In this document: positions 1 through 17,646 of the stretch, piece by piece
Numbering within the stretch: the stretch's first letter is position 1
How the letters are laid out: the number at the start of each line of letters is the position of its first letter
DNA from: Ecdyonurus torrentis
Taxonomy: Eukaryota; Arthropoda; Insecta; Ephemeroptera; Heptageniidae
NCBI GenBank assembly: GCA_949318235.1
Contig: OX439128.1
Span: 54,397,806-54,461,805, forward strand
Length of the DNA: 64,000 nt
Reading direction: 5' to 3'
Notes under the pieces: model-generated
What the model saw: only the letters and a program-made list of their open reading frames with translations
Database searches by the model: none
Told to the model about the DNA's origin: nothing
Translations under genes and position numbers: made by a program

Positions 1-343
1 GGCGTGGCCAAATAAAATTTTTTGCCTGCGGCGCGCTACCCCCCCCCCCCCCGGTCCTACATGGTTAATTTTCTAGGAGATCGCCCCCCCAAAACACAAT
101 TCCTGGATCCGCCCCTGCCCAAGGCATAGCCTTATTGGTCGGTTCAATTGATTTAAAAAAAAAAATCGTTTAACACATTAAATAAAAAATAAAATAAGAA
201 TTGAAGTAATTTAGTTTTTTTTTTTTATACAATAAAATTGTTATATTTTATAATATTGTTATTTAAAATCAATAACTTCAGAAACATGTATAGTCACTTA
301 AATTGCATACTATAATACAGTATTCTCACGTACTCTCAATAGC
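1..343. other. Non-genic sequence, nothing recognised
   Basis: The stretch contains a C homopolymer near 41-52, another C run near 84-90, and AT-rich sequence. I see no exon, RNA gene or clear inverted repeat. It lies inside an intron of the receptor kinase gene if that gene extends left of the window. Confidence 0.5.
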
Positions 344-656
344 TTGTTCTGTAAAGTAAAGTAAATCTCAACAACAGTGATTGGCTGACCAACAAAATAC
401 GACACATTCATTGGTTGATCTTGTTTTTTGAGCTAACAAAATTGACAAAAATTGAGTCACATGAAGAGCATGGAACTTTTTTATGTGGAGTTTCTTTCAT
501 TCTTATCAAGTTCAAAGTTCTAAACGAAGAAATAACAATGATCGACCATATGTATAAACGTAGTAAACAGGTAACGAAGTCATAATCAGCTGTTATAAGA
601 AAGGAACATATCAACACAAAAGTTGCGCCGGAAGTCTGACTTTGCAGAACGAGCTT
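344..656 (+). repeat. Interspersed repeat, family J (copy 1)
   Basis: It begins with TCTGTAAAGTAAAGTAAATC and ends near CTTTGCAGAACGAGC. The same about 310-bp sequence recurs as an inverted pair at 30165-30745. AT-rich, with no coding capacity of its own. The repeat status is seen directly; a transposon origin is inferred. Confidence 0.7.
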
Positions 657-721
657 ATGTGTTTTTGTATAGGGTATATACATGATTTTTATAATAAAAC
701 CTATAATATAAAACTGAAAAG

Positions 722-1012
722 CTATAGGGTGTGTACGCATGACGTCATTCTGAGTGCTTTTCAATGCTCTTCTTGAGTAATGAATAACATTGCTTAGCAT
801 AGGACAAACCTAGTTTTTGACTATTTTCTTTGGATTTTACCTATTTTATGATTATTATTATTATTTTTGTTGCATATTTTAAAAACAAATTGAACCTAAA
901 TTGCTAAGTATTTAAAACTGACAAAATGTGACATTTTCTTATACCGGCCAATGTTATTTAGTACTTACTTATGACGTCGACTTTAACATGAATGAAACCA
1001 ACCTATATACAT
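722..1012 (-). mobile_element. MITE family A (diverged copy)
   Basis: Family A consensus is about 305 bp with termini TATAGGGTGTATGC. One terminus leads into TTCATGTTAAAGTCGACGCC, the other into GGATGACGTCATATTTATTG. This copy is reversed, starting at TATAGGGTGTGTACGCATGA and ending near the AAAGTCGAC-type end at 971-1000. At least 14 further copies are present in the window. Confidence 0.75.
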
Positions 1013-1095
1013 TAACATTCTGATAAAATTCATTATAAGTTTTGTACATCCTATATTTCATGTCTATTTAATAAAACCCCCATGTTGTTTTAAGG

Positions 1096-1432
1096 ATTGT
1101 ATAATAGATGGCTTGTATCTCAAAATCTAAAAAGAAAACTTCTAAATTTTTTGATGGCATTTGAAAGTTAATAGTAACAGCTACCTATGATAAAATTTTC
1201 AGAACCCGTGACCATCAGATAAGAGAGAAATTGATTTTTGAAATTAACATGGACTCTTATGGGACTTAAACTTAAAAAAATCATAATTTAAAATCTAGCA
1301 GGGTAACCCCCCAAAATTGTTTACATTTTTGAAGATACCTAATCCTAATGTATCACTGTACAAAATTTCAGATTTTTCTGTCTTTACAATTTTTTAGTCA
1401 AATCCCGCAGTAGCTGATTTCACGCCTTAAAT
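1096..1432 (+). repeat. Interspersed repeat, family F (copy 1)
   Basis: A sequence of about 335 bp starting GCTTGTATCTCAAAATCTAA and ending GCTGATTTCACGCCTTAA. Near-identical copies lie at 5152-5488, 24833-25165 and 43662-44006, with a diverged one at 11609-11945. No obvious terminal inverted repeat was seen, so the transposon class is unknown. Confidence 0.75.
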
Positions 1433-1467
1433 GTAATATAAAATTAATGTAATATAAATGTTATTAG

Positions 1468-6958
<5,491 letters not shown>

Positions 6959-7022
6959 TATGTGACTTCGTCTCTCTTTTGTTTTAAATTGATTTAATTA
7001 TCGAGATATAACAAAACTTTTC

Positions 7023-7155
7023 TATAGGGTGTTTTCATTCATGTTAAAGTCGACGCCATAAGTGAGTACTAAATAACATTGGCTGGTATAGGAAAATGGC
7101 ACATTTTGCCGGTTTAAAAATACTTCGCGATGTTTTTTGAGTGCATTGATGTTGC
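7023..7155 (+). mobile_element. MITE family A, partial copy
   Basis: It begins CTATAGGGTGTTTTCATTCA followed by AAAGTCGACGCCAT. Similarity fades after the GCATTGATGTTG word near 7150. Confidence 0.65.
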
Positions 7156-7499
7156 CCAGTAAACATCCGGACACTGAAGACAGTCTTGAAGACAGACCCC
7201 GATACGTCTGTAATATGTAACCATATGTCTTTGGCCTTATTTGTATAAAACAAATAAATTTTTGTCCATAATAGTAACATGAGAGTATTGCTTAGCATTT
7301 TGTCTATCTTATTGATGCAAAAAAAAAGAATTTTAAAAAACTTTAGAAAAGTTGTGACGTCTTTCAACAAGACGTTAATGGGGCATATAGAAAACGTTGA
7401 AAAATTATGTTTAAATAAAATAAAAAAAAGTTACACTAAATATAAAAATGTTATATTTTTACATTTGAAAATAATGATTTAAATAAATTTCCTGCATTA

Positions 7500-7712
7500 A
7501 AGTCAACTGAACATTAATACGTCTCTGATTTGACCCTTTTGGGACAAATCAAAGACGTATGTTTTAAACTTTGTAAAATTTAAAATAAATTTTTAGGGCA
7601 GAAGATCTTTTGCCCAATACCTTTTCATTTTAAATTTTACAAAAGTTAAAAACCTATGTCTTTGATTTGTCCCAAAAGGGTCAAATCAGAGACATATTAA
7701 TGTTCAGTTTAC
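7500..7712. mobile_element. Palindromic foldback element
   Basis: The left arm is GAACATTAATACGTCTCTGA, then CCCTTTTGGGACAAATCAAA. The right arm mirrors it, ending AGAGACATATTAATGTTC. The loop is AGGGCAGAAGATCTTTTGCC, itself nearly palindromic. Confidence 0.85.
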
Positions 7713-7766
7713 CTATGCAGCAAATTTACTTAAATCATTAAAAGCGTATGCTACACATTTTTAATC

Positions 7767-7801
<35 letters not shown>

Positions 7802-7849
7802 ACTTATAGAAGAACTTTATGTGGACCGATCAAAGACGTTTGGAAAAAA

Positions 7850-9560
7850 AAAGCGTTAAAGTAGACTAAAAATTAAATTTTTAAAAAATGCTACGGGTGG
7901 CCCTATGATTTAAATGAGCAAAAGGCTCGGAACCAGTAATTTGGTTTAATCTTCTCCAAAAAATTATATTTGTTGTTTTTAGCATAAAATCTGAAATTTT
8001 GACAGGAGTTTGTTTAACGTCACTTTTGATCACAAATGCGACGAAACGAACATTTTGAAACCGTAAATCTGCTAAACTAAAAGAGGCAGAGCACATTTAA
8101 TTTTTTTGTGTAATATATAGACAGTACTGGATTTTTTTCATGAAAAATATTGGTCCCAGCTATTATTGATTTTCTAGGAAAAATCGACCAAAATTGGATA
8201 TCAGCGTTTTTTTCGTTTTGAATCGAACCCTGTGACGTCACAAGTAAAAATAAAAATAATAACTTTTTAAGTTTTCTGAAGAGCTGACTATAGTTGCAAC
8301 CCCTTGGCACAATAATTTCCTCAGTTTCGATTTTTTTTTTTTTTTTAACGATTTTTTTAAGTTGACAACATTTTTAAAAATCCCGATTTTGAGTCCCGAT
8401 TTTTTCTATTCTGCTCAACTTAAAATTCAATGTATTTATACTAAGATGGAGTTTTAGTATCTTAGCTCACTTTCTATATGAAAAACTTGATGGCTTCTAA
8501 CTCGTGAGTATTTTCAAATGACGTAAGAAAAATCCAAAATATCGACTACGGTTACAGTTCAAAAAATCGATAAAAATTGGGTCACTCAAAGTATAGATTT
8601 TTAAGCTCCTCAATGCATGGGATGAATTTTGGTATATAAAAAAAGTGGTTGATTTTTGGAAATTTGCACTAGGACTTGACCTCTGAAGAGTGGATGTATA
8701 GAAATTGCGGTTAAGTCCAGGTGCAAATTTCGAAAAATTGACTATTTTTTTTATATACCAAAATTCATCCCATGCATTGAGGAGCTCAAAAAACTATACT
8801 TTGAGTGATCCGATTTTTGTCGATTTTTTGAATTGTAACTATATACTCGATATTTTGGATTTTTCTTAAATGTATTTAAAAATACTCATGAGTTTATATT
8901 TATCAAGATTTCTCTACAGAAATTGAGTTAAGGTGCTTAAGATCAATCACAGTATGAATACATTGATTTTTAAGTTGAGTCCGGGCCGGCTTTTTAGAAA
9001 AAGTCGGGTTTCAAAATCGGGATATTTGAAAAAGTTGTCAAATTAAAAAAATCGTTAAAAATAAAAAATTATCGAAACTAAGGAAATTATTATGCAAAAT
9101 TGTTACATAATTATAGTCAACTCTTCATACAATTTCAAAACTTAATATTTTGATTTTTATTCGTGACGTCACAGGGTTCGTTTCAAAATGAAAAAATAAA
9201 AAAAACCTATTATAGTGGATATTGGTAGATTTTTCCTAGAAAATTGATAATAGCTCAGACCGATATTTTTTCTGGAAGGTATATCCAGTATTGTTTACAT
9301 ATTACCTAAAAAAAATTGTAGTCTGACGCTTTATAGTTTTGGAAGATTTGCGGTTTCAAAATATTAATTTGCTCCGTCATTATATAAGTGATAAAAAATG
9401 ACGTGCTAATATTTCAGATTTTGCCAAAATTATCAAAATTATTTGTATTTATTATGGAGTATATTTATTAATTCTGATTAGAGGTTTTCAAAATACTAAA
9501 AATAAACAGAAGCTATTAGGTTTGAAGTCAAAATTTACTTAATTTTCTCAAAAAGTTTCG
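7850..9560. mobile_element. Large (about 1.7 kb) inverted-repeat element
   Basis: The sequence folds back on itself over roughly 800-bp diverged arms. Matching pairs include TTTTGAAACCGTAAATCTG near 8054 against its complement near 9345, TTTTCTAGGAAAAATCGACC near 8170 against 9225, TGTGACGTCACA near 8231 against 9163, and AAAATTCATCCCATGCATTG pairs around 8610 and 8758. No transposase reading frame was seen. Poly-A tracts flank it. Confidence 0.8.
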
Positions 9561-9823
9561 CAAAAAAAAAAAAAAAAAAAAAGAAAAAAAGAAAGGAAGG
9601 AAGGAAGAAAATTAAATGAAAGGAAAAAAGAATATTTTAATGCCAAAAAACTGTAATAAAACTAGAAAAGACCACACACAAAACGTGGAGTTCATTTCAT
9701 TTGCGTGCGGAAGTTATATTTATTAACTGATCGCTTATATAGTCGGCCTGTAAACAGTTGTTAATTCCTTTTTTATTATAAAGTCAATAGGGGTCATATG
9801 GGTCATGTATATATGCAATTATG

Positions 9824-10133
9824 CATTCATGTTGAAGTCGACGCCTTGATGTTGGATAACTCAATAACATATGGGGAATATAGGACAATAAAATAATTTT
9901 GCCAGTTTAAAAACACTATGCAATATTTATGAGAGTATTGATGCTGTAAATATATGTTAAATTTGTATCTCATGGTGAGAGAAAATAACATGAACAAAAA
10001 ATCAACCGATTTTCCAAAGAAAATTAGCTTAATGAAGTTTGTCCTATGCTGAGCAATGTTATAATTATTCACTATACTCGAGTATGGCCTCCAAGTGCAA
10101 TAAATATGACATCATCCGCGCATACACGCCTAT
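9824..10133 (+). mobile_element. MITE family A (copy)
   Basis: It reads ATGCATTCATGTTGAAGTCG through CAATAAATATGACATCATCC and ends CATACACGCCTATT. The CRE-like site is degraded to TGACATCA. Confidence 0.75.
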
Positions 10134-10389
10134 TGTTTCGGCAGAAAAAAGAATAATATAGTTATCAATTTTTCATGATTTTCTTTACAAAAATTTGTGA
10201 TGCGTGTGAAACGTGGCAATACCATATTATTAAATAAAGGTCTAATTACATTTGTACAATGTAAAAAACAAATTAATAATTACGTGAAATATATAGTTAC
10301 TGAAATTGTTGTCATCAAAAAACTGCTTGTCGAAGCAATAATATATGATTGTCTGACAGAAAAATCTGTTTTCGCGGCTACATTTGAGT

Positions 10390-10870
10390 TAAAGTATGTG
10401 ACAATTGACGTCACATATGTTAGCCAATCACAAACTCGCATTTTGCCGCTGTTTATGCCGTGCAGCCAATCACATAAGCGTGCGCATTGGTTATCTCTGC
10501 GCATTGCTGCTTATGCCGCAGCGACGGCGCCGACGGCAGAATCAGGGCAGAATGCCGCCAGCCGCCGATCCGGGTTACCGGGTTTATCCCGCTCACCCGG
10601 GGATTGTCATTGTGAAGGAAATGTTGTGTGTGTGTTTGTAACGTTTCATGGTCCATATTATTACTAATTATTATGGTATTTACTACAGCTACGGTGTCGT
10701 AATAAAAGGTAAGTAATTAACTGTAGACGTTCCAGATATTAAAGATATAAAAGTTGTTAATGGAACGTTTTTTGTGGTTTTATGAGGAAAAAACTAACGG
10801 CACAAAAGCTAACAAAGAGGGACGCCTGACTTGGACTCTTTCTTCCGGTAAGACTTTTTCTTGGGAACGG
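10390..10870 (+). promoter_or_regulatory. Candidate promoter region of unknown gene
   Basis: Within an otherwise AT-rich window this stretch is locally GC-rich. It carries TTGACGTCACATATGTTAGCC (a CRE) directly before CCAATCACAAACTCGC, a second CCAATCACATAAGCG and an inverted copy GCATTGGTTA. Downstream come GGTAAGTAATT (10709), a TATAAAAG box at about 10748 and GGACTCTTTCTTCCG|GTAAGAC, which resembles a pyrimidine-initiated first exon with a donor. A short open stretch near 10549 (MPPAADPGYRVYPAH) is GC-rich but unrecognised. Which transcript it would drive is unknown. Confidence 0.4.
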
Positions 10871-11361
10871 ATGATGGATCAGTGATGAATAGCGTTTTTT
10901 GTAAGTTTTGACCACTTTCTATTAAAATATTTACTGTGAAATAGTACGTATATTATGATATATATATATTAACAATGGAGGTTACCGGTTTAGCGCGTGG
11001 GGAATGCTAAGGGGTCCCATAATTTAACATTACGCTTATGAGGAAAAACACGTTATTTTTGTCATTTTTGAGAAAATTACTCCACGGATTTCGCGGAGAA
11101 ATTTAAATGAGAAATACTGGACATACTTTTACGTGCTTTAAGCCATAGTCATTTTTAAGCGTTTTCTTAAACCGATAACCTCCATTATGTACATATTAAC
11201 GTGGTTTGGAAGTATGTAAATATATGATGCAAAAAAAAATCTTTGCAAAAACTATAATGAAAGTTATTGGTACCATAAGATAGTATAATTGTATTGGGCC
11301 TATGCCCCATATATGTACAAACAATGCGCAAAACTCCATTAAAATGCATGTTATTTCTATA

Positions 11362-11462
11362 TATCGATGTTGGGATGCAGAAATGCGACCGATGAGAAAA
11401 ATCATGAGTAAAAACCTCATGATTTTTCTCATCGGTCGCATTTCTGCATCCCAACATCGATA
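11362..11462. mobile_element. TATCGAT foldback element V2
   Basis: An essentially perfect palindrome of 101 bp. The left arm starts TATCGATGTTGGGATGCAGA and the right arm ends CATCCCAACATCGATA. The loop is a short TAAAAAC. It is flanked on both sides by short alternating purine-pyrimidine DNA. Confidence 0.92.
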
Positions 11463-11608
11463 TGCATATACTAATGGACTTAAATATTTTGTAAAAAATA
11501 TACACAAATTTAAAGATAATTTTCCGTTGCCGATAACTTCCATTGTAAGCATTAGAAAAAAAAAGAGAAGGCGAGAGGAAGAAAAATATTAATTTTTAGA
11601 CATTAAGG

Positions 11609-11945
11609 GAGTAGGGTACCGAATTTATATCTCAAAAACTAGAAGTGATTTGTGTCTAAATTTGGTGTCATTTTGTAGCTAAGAATCACCCCTAGCCGTG
11701 ATAAAAATATCATGAAGTTTGAACGTCCCGAAAAAAAAATAAAAAAAAAATAATTGAAATTAACATTGGGCCATATGGGCTTAAAATTTCAAAAAATCAT
11801 ATAAAATTAATTTGCATGATGACCCCCCAAAATTTTTATATATTTAAAATTGCCTTAAGCTGATGTGTCATTGTGCAAAATTTCAGATTTTTTTGACGAG
11901 AGAAGTTTGAGTCTAATGGCCGACGTCAATACCCTACACCCTTAA
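11609..11945 (+). repeat. Interspersed repeat, family F (diverged copy)
   Basis: It starts GAGTAGGGTACCGAATTTAT and retains the ATGGGCTTAAAATTTCAAAA and GATGACCCCCCAAAATTTTT blocks of family F at lower identity. Confidence 0.6.
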
Positions 11946-12196
11946 TGTTTATATGCATGGTACCTAACAAATAAATTGTTATTTTTTTACTTTATTTATT
12001 TTTATTTTTTTTTTTGTATAATTTATGTATATATTTATGATTTGAACTTGATAAGAATGAAAGAATTATTCTGCCTAAAAAAAGTTTCAGTCTCAATATG
12101 CGACTCACATATATCGGCTCAAAAAACAAGACGAATAGTCAGTGCATGATATGTATATATATCTGTGTATATACTGTCTTAATGTGCTTTATTATT

Positions 12197-12518
12197 ATTT
12201 CAGATAATATTGGTGTAGTCCGAGGGTAATATTATGGCTGTACACGCACACATATGTACCACTGCAAGCAGGATAAAACCCGCAGGACTTCACTGCAATA
12301 TTAAGTATAGTGTTTTGCAGGTGATAATGATGTCCGAGGGTTATATTATTATAGTGTACTGTACATACCCATGTACCACTCTAGCAACTAGTCTAACTCT
12401 CTATTTCTCTCTCACTCACTCATATATGCATATGTTGTAATGTTATTACAGTTTCCACTGCTGGGCATTGCCAGGATTCATGACGTATAGGAGACGTAAC
12501 GTGAGTGATAGCAGAAGA

Positions 12519-12579
<61 letters not shown>

Positions 12580-12684
12580 ACTCACTCACTCACTCATATG
12601 TTAATGTTATTACAGTTTCCACTGCTGGACATTGCCAGGATTGATGACCTATATAGGAGACGTAACGTGAGTGATAGCAGAAGA

Positions 12685-12749
<65 letters not shown>

Positions 12750-12850
12750 ACTCACTCACTCATATGTTAATGTTATTACAGTTTCCACTGCTGGACATTG
12801 CCAGGATTGATGACCTATATAGGATACGTAACGTGAGTGATAGCAGAAGA

Positions 12851-12897
<47 letters not shown>

Positions 12898-13111
12898 ACT
12901 CATATATCTATATATTATTACAGTTTCCACTCCTGGACATTGCCAGAATTGATGACGTAGGAGACGTAACGTGATTGATAGCAGAAGACCATCTCTCTCT
13001 CTCTCTCTCTCTCTCACTCATATGTTAATGTTATTACAGTTTCCACTGCTGGACATTGCCAGGATTGATGACCTATATAGGATACGTAACGTGAGTGATA
13101 GCAGAAGACCA

Positions 13112-13177
<66 letters not shown>

Positions 13178-13971
13178 TCACTCACTCACTCATATATCTA
13201 TATATTATTACAGTTTCCACTGCTGGACATTGCCAGGATTGATGACGTAGGAGACGTAACGTGAGTGATAGCAGAAGACCATCTCTCTCTCTCTCTCACA
13301 CACTCACACACTCACTCACTCACTCACTCACTCACTCACTCACTCACTCACTCACTCACTCACTCACTCACTCATATGTTAATGTTATTACAGTTTCCAC
13401 TGCTGGACATTGCCAGGATTGATGGCGTAGGAGACGTAACGTGAGTGATAGCAGAAGACCATATCTCTCACTCACTCACTCACTCATATGTTAATGTTAT
13501 TACAGTTTCCACTGCTGGACATTGCCAGGATTGATGACCTATAGGAGACGTAACGTGATTGATAGCAGAAGACCATATCTCTCTCTCTCTCTCTCTCTCT
13601 CACTCACTCACTCACTCACTCACTCACTCACTCACTCACTCACTCACTCACTCACTCACTCACTCACTCACTCACTCACTCACTCACTCACTCACTCACT
13701 CTCTCTCTCACTCACTCACTCATATGTTAATGTTATTACAGTTTCCACTGCTGGACATTGCCAGGATTGATGACCTATAGGAGACGTAACGTGATTGATA
13801 GCAGAAGACCATATCTCTCTCTCTCTCTCTCACTCACTCTCACTCACTCACTCACTCACTCACTCACTCACTCACTCACTCATATGTTAATGTTATTACA
13901 GTTTCCACTGCTGGACATTGCCAGGACTGATGACCTATAGGAGACGTAACGTGAGTGATAGCAGAAGACCA

Positions 13972-14045
<74 letters not shown>

Positions 14046-14600
14046 ACTCACTCACTCACTCACTCACTCACTCACTCACTCACTCACTCACTCACTCACT
14101 CACTCACTCACTCACTCACTCACTCACTCACTCACTCTCTCACTCACTCACTCACTCATATGTTAATGTTATTACAGTTTCCACTGCTGGACATTGCCAG
14201 GATTGATGACCTATAGGAGACGTAACGTGATTGATAGCAGAAGACCATATCTCTCTCTCTCTCACTCACTCTCACTCACTCACTCACTCATATGTTAATG
14301 TTATTACAGTTTCCACTGCTGGACATTGCCAGGACTGATGACCTATAGGAGACGTAACGTGATTGATAGCAGAAGACCATATCTCTCTCTCTCTCTCACT
14401 CACTCACTCACTCACTCACTCACTCACTCACTCACTCACTCACTCACTCACTCACTCACTCATATGTTAATGTTATTACAGTTTCCACTGCTGGACATTG
14501 CCAGGATTGATGACCTATAGGAGACGTAACGTGAGTGATAGCAGAAGACCATATCTCTTTCTATTACAGGATAATACTGAAGTGACTGCCAGCTCTAGCA
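12197..14600 (+). repeat. 13-copy tandem array of an exon-like cassette with CT/ACTC spacers
   Basis: Each unit contains ATGTTAATGTTATTACAG, an acceptor-like signal, then a core of about 47-51 nt (TTTCCACTGCTGGACATTGC to GGAGACGTAAC) and GTGAGTGATAGCAGAAGACC, a donor-like signal. A variable (CT)n/(ACTC)n stretch follows. Cores start at 12452, 12616, 12782, 12924, 13040, 13214, 13394, 13506, 13742, 13902, 14178, 14310 and 14482, so spacing varies from about 112 to 276 bp, all through the simple-repeat part. After the last copy comes TATTACAG|GATAATACTG, resembling the TTTCAG|ATAATATTGG before the first copy. The core is open only in one frame and its length is not a multiple of three. Coding is therefore doubtful. 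Confidence 0.85.
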
Positions 14601-14624
14601 CTCTCTATAGGTTATTAACTATCT

Positions 14625-15080
14625 AAATTATTTTTGCAATTATCAAGGCTGCCATAGCAGAGAACCCGGATATGTCTTCCAAGTGCCCTCAAAAAGGACG
14701 TTACATTTAGAGTGCATTTTTTAAAAAATTATTATTATTATTTTTTATTTTGAGCAAGCAATAGTTTTAAATGTTTTATAGGTGTGAAGTTAAGTCCTCT
14801 TTTTGAGTTGTTTGATATTATTTACAACAAAAGGTGCTGCCATAAGAGAACGTCCCTGCTATGACTTCCGTAGGTCTTTACTAAGGACGTAGCACATTTA
14901 CGGTGCTAATTTTTCATTTGTACAGGTAATATTTTTAAATGGTTCTTATAGGTAAGAAGTATGAGTCTCTTCAAAAAGTCCATATTGAGTTTGTAACAAA
15001 TATATAAGTATGCATAGGGCAACGTCTCTGATATGACTGGCATACGTCTTTACTAAAGACGTTACATATTTAGGGTATAG
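14625..15080 (+). repeat. Three diverged tandem repeats of about 185 bp
   Basis: Starting near 14645, 14830 and 15010, each copy holds a GCCATA(A/G)-type start, a CTATGACTTCC-like word and GTCTTTACTAAGGACGT with variations. This is followed by a poly-T/A stretch and TTATAGGT. It directly follows the exon-like array. Confidence 0.5.
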
Positions 15081-15282
15081 TATTAAAAAAAAAAAAAAAA
15101 AAAAATCGTGGAACAATACAACCTAGGTATTCCTCACATATATCTTTGATCTGCCTCCAACAAGACGTCCTCAAGACGCGGACATTAAAGACGTAGTTTC
15201 GAGACAGACTTTAAACAACGTCTCCGAGTCATTGCCAAGACAGTCTTCGAGACTGTTCTTTTGTTTTATGGGTGTTAACAGG

Positions 15283-15754
15283 TTGAATTAGTATCTCAAG
15301 TATGCAAGAAAAATAATAATAACCAAAAAATATCTTATTTCCAAAGAAAATAGCCAAAAACTATGTTTGCCCTATACTGAGCAATGTTATTCATTACTCA
15401 AGATGAGCATCGAAAAGCGCTCAGAATGACGTCATGCGCACACACCCTATAGGGTCTATACATTCATGTTAAAGTCGACGCCATGTTGGAAACTCAATAA
15501 CATGGGTGGCATAGGAAAATAAATCATTTTTACAGTTTAAAACCACTATGTAATATTTTTGAGAGCATTGATGCTGTAAATATGTTGAATTAGTATCTCA
15601 AGTATGTGAGAAAAATAACAATAACAAAAAATGAACCGATTTCCCAAAGAAAATTGGCTTAAACAAAGTTTGTCCTATGCTGAGCAATGTTATTCACTAC
15701 TCCAGTATGGCCTTCAAGCGCAATAAATATGACGTCATACGCACACACCCTATA
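15283..15754 (+). mobile_element. MITE family A: truncated copy plus full copy in tandem
   Basis: A left-truncated copy ends CACACACCCTATAG at about 15449. That end is shared with the start of a complete copy (TATAGGGTCTATACATTCAT) running to CACACCCTATAG at 15754. Confidence 0.85.
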
Positions 15755-16132
15755 GCAAAACAGGAATAAATTAGTAATAAGTAGAGCACTGTAGAAGGGG
15801 GGAGTATACGTGCACTTTTTGTTAATTTTTTTTTTTTTCACGAAAAATATCGTTAGTAATAAATAAGAAACATCGAGATTTTACAACGTTAACTTTTGAT
15901 CGAAGGAAAGTTATTGCATTCAAAGTTTTACAGAACAAATTACATTTAATGGTCATGTATTTTATGTCGAAAACTTCAAAACTTTCAAGTTGCTAAATTT
16001 TTTTTTTTTTTTTTTTTTTGCTAACCTTTATTAAAAATGTCATATTTTGAAAATCCATACTCGACGCTCATTTGCTATAATGTGTTCCAACAATGAAAAA
16101 TAAAAAGTTTACAATGTAAACGCTCTAGTGCT

Positions 16133-16465
16133 TAAAGGCATAGAAAACATTGAAACAACATATTCTAAACACGAAATGGGATCTACAAAACTGATGATAG
16201 TTTTTACCAGAAATTTAATGCAGCCCCACAAAAGAGCTTGAAAAAAATGTAAAATATGCAATTTGCGTGAATATTCATGTTTATGATGTCATTAACAGGC
16301 AAAAACTAGTATGAAAATGTTGTGCGGGTTGCATAAATATAAATTTTGTGATCACTGCTACGGAGCTATGGTTGGGTTTTGAGACCAACTAACGTTATTT
16401 ATATAAGTCCCATCAAGTGTTTTGTGATGTAAATGCAATTTTTTTCATGTTTTCTATGCCTTTAA
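16133..16465. mobile_element. MITE family B (copy)
   Basis: Termini are TTAAAGGCATAGAAAACATT and TTCTATGCCTTTAA. Its internal CRE is degraded (TTATGATGTCATTAAC). Confidence 0.82.
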
Positions 16466-16469
16466 TGTT

Positions 16470-16835
16470 TAAAAACTAAACCGTTTATGAAAAAGGGGAC
16501 CAGAAATAAACATTAAATAACGGTATTTACGAATTATGAATTTTGAATTCATGTTATATTTTTGTTCAAATAATAAAATTTCATCAGTCAAAGTTTCATA
16601 ATGTGACAACGTTTTGGTAAAATTTTATAAGTATTCAAAATTTTATTTTTTTCCCATTACTTATACGGTCATTTTCAGAACTAAAAACCCCATTTAAATA
16701 ACATTGACTGACAATAATGAAATATTTGGACATATCAACCAATCAGAATTGAATATTTTTGATTTCAACAACTAAGGAAAAAGCTTTAAAAATTCTGCTG
16801 GATTGCGTATATTACCCCTTCTAAATTACTCTACT
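16470..16835. other. Non-genic AT-rich sequence
   Basis: I see no exon, repeat family member or strong palindrome between the two family B MITEs here. Confidence 0.5.
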
Positions 16836-16838
16836 AAT

Positions 16839-17111
16839 TAAAGGCATAGACAACATGAAAACATTTGCATTTACATAAAAAAAAAACACCTAAAATTTCA
16901 ATTTATGCAACCCGCACAACATTTTTATACTAGTTTTTGTATGTTTATGACGTCATAAACAGGAATATTCACGCAAATTGCATACTCTACATTTTATTTT
17001 CAAGCTCTCTTGTGGGGCCACATTTACATTCTGGTAAAAAAATATCATCAGTTTTGTAGATCCCATTTCGTATTTAGAACATGTTGTTTCAATGTTTTCT
17101 ATGCCTTTAAT
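16839..17111. mobile_element. MITE family B (copy, internally shortened)
   Basis: It runs TTAAAGGCATAGACAACATG to TTTCTATGCCTTTAA. It lacks part of the usual left third but keeps TTTATGACGTCATAAACAGG. Confidence 0.82.
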
Positions 17112-17189
17112 AAAAAAAAAAACATAAAAAAAATTGCAGTTCAAAGTTTATGTCTTACAATACAGTGTACGTTATTTATATAAAATGAT

Positions 17190-17465
17190 TAACACTCAAA
17201 AAACTGGTGCATTACTCGTAAGGAATAATAACTTATTTAAGATAAACGCTTTTAAGTTATTTTGAGTAGCTAAAAAAATGCATGTTAGCAAATTATTATC
17301 AATGGTTATTTTAACTTAAAATGACTATTAGCTTCAAACAACTTAAATTAGCTATTTTAAATAATTTGCTAAAATATATTATTAAAGTTGATCATAATAA
17401 CTTAAAAGTGATTTTATCTTAAATAGTTTAGAATTCTTTACTAAATGCACCAGTTCGTAGAGTGA
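17190..17465. mobile_element. MITE family E (copy 2)
   Basis: It starts ACACTCAAAAAACTGGTGCA and ends ATGCACCAGTTCGTAGAGTG, with the AAGTTATTTTGAGTAGCTAA words in both arms. Confidence 0.8.
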
Positions 17466-17646
17466 AAATAATTCATTTTATCAGAGTTATTGTTATTTTT
17501 ATTTACTTTTATGTTTGTGGTAATTTTACAGAATATTATATAAGTATTAGGCTATGTTTTAGGCTATAATAGTACTATACTTTATACTATATATATATAA
17601 TTAGTATAATATATATGTATTAGTATTGTCAATCAAAGTGACACAT

